A stretch of 7,756 nucleotides of DNA from an uncultured Bacteroidota bacterium. GTDB lineage: Bacteria; Bacteroidota; Bacteroidia; B-17B0; Aurantibacillaceae. Location of the stretch: assembly GCA_903923915.1 (NCBI GenBank), contig CAIXZI010000045.1, positions 1-7,756 of the forward strand, written 5' to 3'. Below are positions 1-5,023 of this stretch, piece after piece. The position numbers and the translations under genes are program-made. Position 1 is the first letter of the stretch. Each line of letters starts with the position of its first letter. The notes beneath the pieces were generated by a model, which was given only the letters and a program-made list of their open reading frames with translations, ran no database searches and was not told the origin of the DNA.

Positions 1-134
1 AAAAAGTGAAACACAACTCCATCTTTATTTACAAAACCAACGGTAGTGCAAATAAAATGGTATAAACAAACCGACCATGCCGCAACAGCCCTTAAACTAT
101 CAAGTATTGGAATTTCTTTTTTAATCTTATTCAC
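1..134 (-). CDS. Acyltransferase family 3 (OafA/YrhL-like) membrane protein, N-terminal fragment
   Basis: This gene is cut by the left edge; only 44 codons are visible. The reading frame begins VNKIKKEIPILDSLRAVAAW and continues SVCLYHFICTTVGFV. That matches the N-terminus of acyltransferase-3 proteins, where an 'iPxLDxLRxxAxxxVxxxHf' motif carries the conserved Arg and His of the first membrane helix. Family members are multi-pass inner-membrane proteins that transfer acetyl or other acyl groups to sugars of O-antigen, exopolysaccharide or peptidoglycan. The start is taken as GTG at 134-132, because the frame has a TGA just upstream (140-138) and no ATG nearby. This start lies inside the end of the glycosyltransferase gene, overlapping it by 8 nt, which suggests translational coupling. 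Acyl donor and acceptor cannot be told from this fragment. Family assignment is good; the exact start is less certain. Confidence 0.8.
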   Translation of the reverse strand, partial: MNKIKKEIPILDSLRAVAAWSVCLYHFICTTVGFVNKDGVVFHF

Positions 135-1275
135 TTTTCACTCTCGCTTTAATTACTTGTATTTCTTTTAAAATAACTTCGTTCCACATAAAATTTTGCT
201 TTACTTTTTTTATGGAGTTTATTTTTTTATTTTCAATTAGTTTAGCATCTGATTTTAAAATTTCCGTTACTTTTTGTTCGATTGCATTTTCATTTATTGG
301 TGGAATTAACCAACCATTATCATCACCAACCATAACATTTACAGCACCCACATCAGTTGCTAAAATGGCGCAGCCGCTTGCCATAGCCTCTAAAATTACA
401 TTGGGCATACCTTCTGAATGAGAGGGCAAAACAAATACATCTGTACCTTGCAAAATAGATTTTATTTTATTCGCATCACTTATAGAACCATGGTATTTTA
501 TTTGTGGTGAATTAATTTTAAACTCGTTGGGTATCGGGCCAATAAAATTAAATTCAAAATCATATTTACCAATTAAGTTTTTAAGTACAGCACTTAATTC
601 TTTAACGCCTTTTCTAATTTCATACCTTCCTAAAAAAGCAAAACGTAAAGGTTTGTTTATGGCAATATTGTTTTCATAAACCCACGCAGGTTCAATAGCA
701 GCAGGCACTTCAATTATTTTATTGGCTGTTTGAGGTAAATTATTTTTTATAATAGCTGTAATTCCTCCGCCATACGAATAAACAAAATCTGCCTTGTTAT
801 TTAAGTATTTCATCAAAGGCAAATACAAATATTTTCTATACATATTTATAGCACCACTACCTTGCTGAAAAATTTCATACCCGTGCAAGCGCAATCCAAT
901 GGGTGGAAGTTTTTTGCCAGCTTGTTTTTGTTTTATAAAATACCAACCTGTGTATCCTTTACTATAAATAAAATCTACCGGTTTTTGTTTCACAAATTCA
1001 TCATACATTGTTTTAGAATGCAAATAAGATTCTTGCAAATAATGCCAAGGCCATTTGCCTTTATTCGGAAATTCAAACACAAAAGGTGTAACAAATTTCT
1101 TCTCTTCTTCCGTAAAAAACTCTAATTTATTAATGTCATACGCACTGTCATTCATGTGATATAAATCAACATAAATACCCCGTTGCGCGAAATATTTAAC
1201 CAAATAGTACGAATGCTTCTGCATCCCGCCAATTCGGTAAGGCCATATTCCGTCTGTAAGTAAAGCTATTCGCAC
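127..1275 (-). CDS. GT4-type glycosyltransferase (GT-B fold)
   Basis: This is a complete 382-aa protein, the usual size for retaining GT4 glycosyltransferases that move a sugar from a nucleotide-sugar donor onto a glycan or lipid-linked acceptor at the cytoplasmic side of the membrane. The N-terminal acceptor domain opens with RIALLTDGIWPYRIGGMQKH (residues 2-21), including the glycine-rich loop, and has LRLHGYE near 128-134. The C-terminal donor domain starts around 209 with LRFAFLGRYEIRKG (Arg217 and Lys222 at the phosphate-binding positions). It contains the family EX7E motif SEGMPNVILEAMASG, with Glu288 and Glu296. No membrane segment is evident. The start is GTG (1275-1273); an in-frame TAG at 1293-1291 excludes a much longer protein. 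The stop is TAA. It overlaps the acyltransferase start by 8 nt, so both probably act on the same surface or secreted polysaccharide. Sugar specificity cannot be inferred. Confidence 0.93.
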   Translation of the reverse strand: MRIALLTDGIWPYRIGGMQKHSYYLVKYFAQRGIYVDLYHMNDSAYDINKLEFFTEEEKKFVTPFVFEFPNKGKWPWHYLQESYLHSKTMYDEFVKQKPVDFIYSKGYTGWYFIKQKQAGKKLPPIGLRLHGYEIFQQGSGAINMYRKYLYLPLMKYLNNKADFVYSYGGGITAIIKNNLPQTANKIIEVPAAIEPAWVYENNIAINKPLRFAFLGRYEIRKGVKELSAVLKNLIGKYDFEFNFIGPIPNEFKINSPQIKYHGSISDANKIKSILQGTDVFVLPSHSEGMPNVILEAMASGCAILATDVGAVNVMVGDDNGWLIPPINENAIEQKVTEILKSDAKLIENKKINSIKKVKQNFMWNEVILKEIQVIKARVKSE

Positions 1276-1343
1276 AATAAAAATTCTGCGCTAATTTAAT
1301 GTTTTAATAGACATCAAAAGACAATGAAAATCGCCATATTATT

Positions 1344-1415
1344 TTAGTCAATTGGGGCGTTCTGCAAAATGCCGAAAAAGCATTTCAGCGGCGGGCTTTA
1401 CACTTCAATCCCTAA
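1344..1415. repeat. Hairpin-bearing intergenic element downstream of recG
   Basis: The 155-bp gap between recG and the glycosyltransferase contains a compact, locally GC-richer block. It has a perfect 6-bp stem, aaatgc (1367-1372) pairing with gcattt (1380-1385) around a 7-nt loop. After a 2-nt bulge the stem is extended by ctg (1362-1364) with cag (1386-1388). On the recG sense strand the block runs from GGGATTGAAG through AAGCCCGCCG, the hairpin, and then AACGCCCC. There is no clean U-run after the stem, so an intrinsic terminator is possible but not well supported. From memory it resembles the short intergenic palindromic repeats scattered in Bacteroidota genomes with a 'GGGATTGAAGTG...AAAGCCCG' style; this is unverified. 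Boundaries are approximate. Confidence 0.4.
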
Positions 1416-1430
1416 CGTAAAGATTTAGTG

Positions 1431-3533
1431 TTAAGCCACTTTACCCCAGTTAATGTTTGTTTTGTTCTGACGAATTAACTGTTTGTTTAAAATTTGATTT
1501 TCTGCTTTTAATAACTGCGGGTCTTCTTCTAAAATTTCATTCGCCACTTGGCGTGCAAGTTGTAGTATTTGCTGGTCTTTTGCAAGGTCGGCAATTTTTA
1601 AATTAAGTATGCCACTTTGTTGTGTGCCTTCAATATCTCCGGGTCCGCGTAATTGCAAATCTACTTCAGCCACTTCAAAACCATCATTTGTTCTACACAT
1701 AGTTTGCATGCGTACTTTGGCGTCTTGCGATAATTTTAAAGACGACATAAGTATGCAGTAGCTTTGATCTGCGCCTCTACCAACCCTACCACGCAACTGA
1801 TGTAATTGAGATAAACCAAATCGTTCGGCATTTTCTATAACCATAACACTGGCGTTGGGCACGTTCACACCAACTTCAATTACAGTTGTTGCAACCATTA
1901 TGTGGGTTTGATTTTTAACGAAAGCTTGCATCTCACTTTCTTTTTTATCGGAAGCCATCTTGCCATGCAAAATACTAATGCGATATTGTGGCAATGGAAA
2001 TTGCTCTGATAACGAATCATACCCTTCCATTAAGTTTTTTAAATCCAGTTTTTCAGATTCTTCAATTAAGGGATAAACTACATAAACTTGTCGGCCAAGC
2101 GTAATTTGTTCTTTCATAAAACCATACATGCGCAAACGTTTGGCATCAGTATAATGTATCGTCTCAATAGGTTTTCTACCTGGCGGTAATTCATCAATAA
2201 CTGATGTATCAAGGTCTCCGTATAAAGTCATGGCCAGTGTGCGAGGTATAGGTGTTGCACTCATAACTAATACATGTGGCGGGTTTACATTTTTGTTATG
2301 CAACCTGGCACGTTGTGCTACACCAAAACGATGCTGCTCATCAATAACAACAAAGCCAAGATTTTTAAACTGAACCGGGTCTTCTAACAAAGCATGCGTA
2401 CCAATTATTATTTGAATAGTTCCATCAGCTAAGTCTTTTAAAATTTCTCTACGTGCTTTTGTTTTTACCGAACCTGTAAGTAAAGCACATTTAATATTAA
2501 GCGGTTTTACTAATTCGCTGATGGTAATAAAATGTTGTTGTGCTAATATTTCGGTTGGAGCCATTAAGCATGCCTGAAAATTATTATCCAATGCCATCAA
2601 CATGCACATTAATGATACAATAGTTTTTCCGCTACCCACATCGCCTTGCAATAAACGATTCATTTGTTGGCCATTGCGTACATCGTTTCTAATTTCTTTT
2701 ATCACACGTTTTTGTGCATTAGTTAATTCAAAGGGAAGATACTCGTTAAAGAAAGAATTGAAGTAGTGACCCAGTTTTTCAAATACAAAACTTTGAACGC
2801 TGTGCTTTCTAAAATGTTTACTTTTTAATAGTTTTAATTGAATGTAAAAAAGTTCTTCAAATTTTAAGCGAAGCTCTGCTTTCTTTAGTAATTCAGGGTT
2901 TTCAGGGAAGTGAATTTGTTTGCAAGCTAATTCTCTACTAATAAATTTATATTTATTAATCAAACTATCAGGCAGTGTTTCATCTACTTTGTTTTGCAAT
3001 TGCGGAATTAAAACTTCCTGTAATTTTAAAATGCCTTTGCTATCTAAACCTTTACTTTTTAATTTTTCGGTACTTGGGTAAACGGGTTGTAAAACAGAAT
3101 TTAGTTTAACACTTTCATCACTTGCTAAATCTACATCAGGGTGTGCCAAATTATATTTACCCCTAAATTCGGATGGTTTACCAAGTACAACATATTCAGT
3201 ATCGGGTTTAAACTTACCTTCCAGCCATTTGGCACCCTGAAACCAAACTAATTCTATGATGCCGGTATCGTCCTTTAAATAAGCCACAAAACGCTTTGTA
3301 AATTTTTCGCCCAATAATTCTGTACGTATAATTTTTCCTTTTAATTGAACATAAGGTAGCTCTTCTGTGATGTCTTTTATTTTGTAAAATTTACTGCGGT
3401 CAACATACCTAAATGGATAAAATGTAACCAAATCATTATAGGTAAAAATTCGCAATTCTTTTTTAAGCATGTCGCCTCGCTGTGGGCCAATGCCTTTAAG
3501 GTATTCAATTGGGGTATCTAAAAAATTGCTCAT
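1431..3533 (-). CDS. recG: ATP-dependent DNA helicase RecG
   Basis: This 700-aa protein matches the usual RecG length (about 690 aa in E. coli). RecG is a double-stranded DNA translocase that remodels stalled replication forks and branch-migrates Holliday junctions and D-loops in the cytoplasm. The N-terminal wedge region begins TPIEYLKGIGPQRGDMLKKE (residues 7-26) and has the OB-fold stretch at about 60-135. The helicase core shows the Q-motif-like segment LPFELTNAQKRVIKEI (266-281), Walker A GDVGSGKT (297-304, Lys303), GTHALLE (378-384), DEQHRFG box (398-404), SATPIPRT (425-432), and VIEVGVNVPNA with QLRGRVGRG (579-587) as the C-terminal RecA motifs. The C-terminal RecG segment containing DLQLRGPGDIEGTQQSG (625-641) is intact. 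Start is ATG, stop is TAA. It is divergent from the secreted-protein gene and upstream of, but probably not functionally tied to, the glycan genes. Confidence 0.98.
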   Translation of the reverse strand: MSNFLDTPIEYLKGIGPQRGDMLKKELRIFTYNDLVTFYPFRYVDRSKFYKIKDITEELPYVQLKGKIIRTELLGEKFTKRFVAYLKDDTGIIELVWFQGAKWLEGKFKPDTEYVVLGKPSEFRGKYNLAHPDVDLASDESVKLNSVLQPVYPSTEKLKSKGLDSKGILKLQEVLIPQLQNKVDETLPDSLINKYKFISRELACKQIHFPENPELLKKAELRLKFEELFYIQLKLLKSKHFRKHSVQSFVFEKLGHYFNSFFNEYLPFELTNAQKRVIKEIRNDVRNGQQMNRLLQGDVGSGKTIVSLMCMLMALDNNFQACLMAPTEILAQQHFITISELVKPLNIKCALLTGSVKTKARREILKDLADGTIQIIIGTHALLEDPVQFKNLGFVVIDEQHRFGVAQRARLHNKNVNPPHVLVMSATPIPRTLAMTLYGDLDTSVIDELPPGRKPIETIHYTDAKRLRMYGFMKEQITLGRQVYVVYPLIEESEKLDLKNLMEGYDSLSEQFPLPQYRISILHGKMASDKKESEMQAFVKNQTHIMVATTVIEVGVNVPNASVMVIENAERFGLSQLHQLRGRVGRGADQSYCILMSSLKLSQDAKVRMQTMCRTNDGFEVAEVDLQLRGPGDIEGTQQSGILNLKIADLAKDQQILQLARQVANEILEEDPQLLKAENQILNKQLIRQNKTNINWGKVA

Positions 3534-3541
3534 GTAAAACG

Positions 3542-3563
3542 TTCTAAATTTAATTCTAAATTT
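3542..3563. repeat. Short direct repeat in the recG leader
   Basis: The 10-mer TTCTAAATTT occurs at 3542-3551 and again at 3554-3563, a 12-nt period, only 9 nt upstream of the recG ATG. GTTCT (3541-3545) and AGAAC a little further on also form a small inverted pair. It could be a binding site or simply AT-rich drift; no function is claimed. Confidence 0.3.
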
Positions 3564-3616
3564 TTAATTAAAGAACATTTGGCTAGTTTACATAAATAGG
3601 TAGATAAACCAATTTG

Positions 3617-3639
3617 TAAAAATTTGGGTGCAATTTTTA
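3617..3639. repeat. AT-rich inverted repeat, possible operator
   Basis: TAAAATT-type arms of 8 bp (3617-3624 and 3632-3639, taaaaatt / aattttta) flank the 7-nt spacer TGGGTGC. The arms are perfect but entirely A/T, so the DNA-level symmetry is more plausible as a protein site than as a stable RNA hairpin. It is about 85-105 bp upstream of recG and 220-240 bp upstream of the plus-strand gene. Confidence 0.25.
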
Positions 3640-3701
3640 TGTTTTAATTACACATGTAAGCTATATGCTTAGATTGTGTTTTTTAGGGGCTAATATTTAC
3701 T

Positions 3702-3709
3702 TAGATTTG
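3702..3709 (+). promoter_or_regulatory. Candidate Bacteroidota -7 element (TAnnTTTG)
   Basis: TAGATTTG fits the TAnnTTTG consensus of Bacteroidota housekeeping promoters. A TTG lies upstream at 3674-3676, but the 25-nt spacing is longer than the roughly 19-21 nt expected for the -33 box. Use of this site would give a 5' leader of about 140 nt before the ATG at 3857. The match is weak support because such octamers arise easily in AT-rich DNA. Confidence 0.28.
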
Positions 3710-3856
3710 TTGTTATATCTATGATAAAAATCAATTTAGGTATATCACTTTTTTAATATTCATCTGCATTTGGCGCAACTTCATCGAAAAAATAAAAACA
3801 TAACATGTTAATAGATGGGATAATCATTTATTTCAAGTATATTCAGAAACAGTTTA

Positions 3857-3955
3857 ATGCATTTTTTTATGAATAAAAGTTACACCTCGAGTAAAAATTT
3901 GCTTTCTTCAATAGCAGTTCTGCTATTTTATATAGGAAGCTATCAATCTTTTTCA
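3857..3955 (+). other. Signal peptide of the secreted repeat protein
   Basis: The first 33 residues have lysines at 7 and 13, a hydrophobic core LLSSIAVLLFYIGSY (15-29) and a likely signal peptidase I site S-F-S before Gln34, giving a mature N-terminus QNTSV. The Gln after the cleavage site is common in Bacteroidota exported proteins. There is no Cys at the site, so it is not a lipoprotein. Confidence 0.82.
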
Positions 3956-4804
3956 CAAAACACTAGTGTTACAGCCTTATCTGGCAGTTCACCCTATTGT
4001 AATGGGTCGGCGGTTACGGTTACCTATGCTAAAAACGGAACCTTTACAGCCGGAAATGTTTTTACGGCTCAATTATCAGATGCAAGTGGAAGTTTTGTTA
4101 CTCCAACTGCAATAGGCACTGCAACTACCACTGCTGCCGGCACTATTAATGCTACATTGCCTTATACCATAACTTCGGCTGCTGCTTACAAAATCCGTGT
4201 AATAAGTTCTACACCGGCATCTACTTTAACAACCGATAATGGAACAAATTTAACTATTAATGCGGCCACTTTATCGGCACCAACTGTTACAACCAACGAT
4301 TCGTGCCAAGGAGAGGTTTTTACTTTATCGTTTACCAAAACTTGTACTTTTGCAGCAGGCAATGTTTTTACGGCTCAACTATCTGATGCTTTAGGTAGCT
4401 TTGCCAGTGCGGCTTCTATAGGTACACTTACAGCTACTGCAGCGGGTAATATTACTTGTACCATACCTGCCGCTACACCAGCAGGTGCCGGCTATAGAGT
4501 TCGTGTGGTTAGCTCTAATCCGGTAATAACTGGCCCTGATAATGGCCTTAACCTCCCTATCTTTGCCTCTTCAGCCCCTGCAGGTGGTATAGGCATACCG
4601 GGTAATGGTTTTTGGAATGTGTATTGTTATAGTGGTTATAGAAATTACTCAACAAGTTATATGGGTTATTATACTGAAAATAATCTAAACATAAATACAA
4701 CGTTACGTCATTCAAATACAGCAAGCCCGAGCACTGCCAATGCTCTATCCGGAAATGCATATGCAGGTTGCCCCTTTAGTCAATTTAGATATGGAGTAAG
4801 TTAA
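3857..4804 (+). CDS. Secreted Ig-like/PKD repeat protein, N-terminal part, ended by an in-frame TAA
   Basis: This 315-aa frame is the front of a much larger exported protein. It opens with a signal peptide (residues 1-33), followed by two homologous Ig-like repeats (about 35-137 and 138-238) sharing GNVFTAQLSDA.GSF and YRVRVVSSNP. It then enters the first copy of the Cys-rich A module (from about residue 249: GNGFWNVYCY, GYYTENNL, GC). TAA at 4802-4804 cuts this module in half, and the same frame continues directly with ATGCGTACCGGA. Start: ATG at 3857, or ATG at 3869 (MNKSYTSSKN), which gives a more typical signal peptide; an in-frame TAA at 3821 rules out longer forms. Such proteins are usually cell-surface or secreted adhesins of Bacteroidota. 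If the stop is real and not bypassed, the product is a truncated protein lacking any C-terminal sorting domain. Confidence 0.85.
   Translation: MHFFMNKSYTSSKNLLSSIAVLLFYIGSYQSFSQNTSVTALSGSSPYCNGSAVTVTYAKNGTFTAGNVFTAQLSDASGSFVTPTAIGTATTTAAGTINATLPYTITSAAAYKIRVISSTPASTLTTDNGTNLTINAATLSAPTVTTNDSCQGEVFTLSFTKTCTFAAGNVFTAQLSDALGSFASAASIGTLTATAAGNITCTIPAATPAGAGYRVRVVSSNPVITGPDNGLNLPIFASSAPAGGIGIPGNGFWNVYCYSGYRNYSTSYMGYYTENNLNINTTLRHSNTASPSTANALSGNAYAGCPFSQFRYGVS
3959..4570 (+). repeat. Two tandem Ig-like repeats (about 100 aa each)
   Basis: Unit 1 spans 3959-4267 and unit 2 spans 4268-4570, both in frame. Each has a Cys near its start (SPYCNGSAVTV / NDSCQGEVFTL), then TFTAGNVFTAQLSDASGSF or TFAAGNVFTAQLSDALGSF, then IGT, and a closing YKIRVISSTP or YRVRVVSSNP. 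An identical 18-nt stretch is found at 4055-4072 and 4361-4378, indicating fairly recent duplication or gene conversion. The pattern is a known beta-sandwich spacer type in Bacteroidota surface proteins; it probably holds the functional modules away from the cell. Confidence 0.85.
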
Positions 4805-5023
4805 ATGCGTACCGGAATTCCTTGCGGATACTATGAAATTGATATTCCGAGTTATGATGACGATTTATATATTTTAATAAACGGAACAATAGTAGCCACT
4901 TATACAAGCTCATGTTGTACTAATAGACCTAATCTTTGGACAGGTTTTATTGCTCCAACTACTACCGTAGAAATAAGATATAGCAACAACGGTGGCCCTG
5001 GAAATTTATCGGCTAATTTTATT
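4601..5023 (+). repeat. Cys-rich module A, copy 1 (interrupted by TAA)
   Basis: This copy is about 141 codons including the stop. In order it carries FWNVYCY, MGYYTENNL, YAGC, then Y-G-V-S-stop-M-RTGIPCGYYEIDIP, SYDDDLYILING, SSCCTN, LWTGFI and TTVEIRY. The gap between the GC and RTG motifs is exactly as long as in the other copies, so no indel is needed to explain the stop. It differs from copies 2 and 3 in lacking the His before the Asp pair (Tyr here) and in having CCTNR where they have CCDAH. Confidence 0.88.
4802..4804 (+). other. In-frame TAA inside module A copy 1
   Basis: The codon lies at the position of a conserved Phe in copies 2 (TTT, 5774-5776) and 3 (VS-stop-M-RTG versus IWFR-RTG and ISFK-RTG). 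Both sides remain in the same frame and align without gaps. TTA to TAA is one base change, TTT to TAA two. It is followed at once by ATG (4805-4807), so termination-reinitiation is conceivable. recG and the glycosyltransferase both end on TAA, so a reassigned code is unlikely. Confidence 0.9.

Larger units (their letters stand above)
3534..3856. other. Divergent intergenic region, no gene
   Basis: This 323-bp, strongly AT-rich spacer separates the divergent starts of recG and the secreted repeat protein, so it must hold the promoters for at least the latter and probably both. I see no convincing protein, tRNA or structured RNA in it. Signals that stand out are a Bacteroidota-type -7 box candidate, an 8-bp AT-rich inverted repeat, a short direct repeat in the recG leader and a 10-bp palindrome TAACATGTTA at 3801-3810. 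Individually, AT-rich palindromes are expected by chance here. Confidence 0.75.

Noticed and set aside
212..421. Plus-strand 69-codon open frame
   Set aside because: It is antisense to the glycosyltransferase donor domain, which has clear family motifs in the other strand; no protein features of its own.
862..1125. Plus-strand 87-codon open frame
   Set aside because: It is antisense to the glycosyltransferase N-terminal half, with Phe/Lys-rich composition typical of a shadow frame in AT-rich DNA.
1362..1388. Intrinsic terminator of recG
   Set aside because: The stem is short and bulged and is not followed by a U-run on the recG strand; kept only as a structured element.
3805..3876. Possible 23-aa leader ORF starting at ATG 3805 and overlapping the secreted-protein start
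   Set aside because: It is short, has no recognisable signal and no ribosome-binding evidence; chance expectation is high. An uORF role is not excluded.
4557..4760. Minus-strand 67-codon open frame
   Set aside because: It is a shadow of the secreted repeat protein; the plus frame shows module homology through this stretch.
4802..4804. Reassigned genetic code (TAA as sense)
   Set aside because: recG and the glycosyltransferase both end at TAA at the expected family lengths, and no other in-frame TAA occurs in conserved coding regions here.
4779..4807. Frameshift pair as explanation for the stop in module A copy 1
   Set aside because: A nucleotide match of 'tcaattt' between copies hinted at compensating indels, but the protein alignment (Y-G-V-S-x-M versus W-T-I-W-F-R and F-S-I-S-F-K) is gap-free, so a substitution is simpler.
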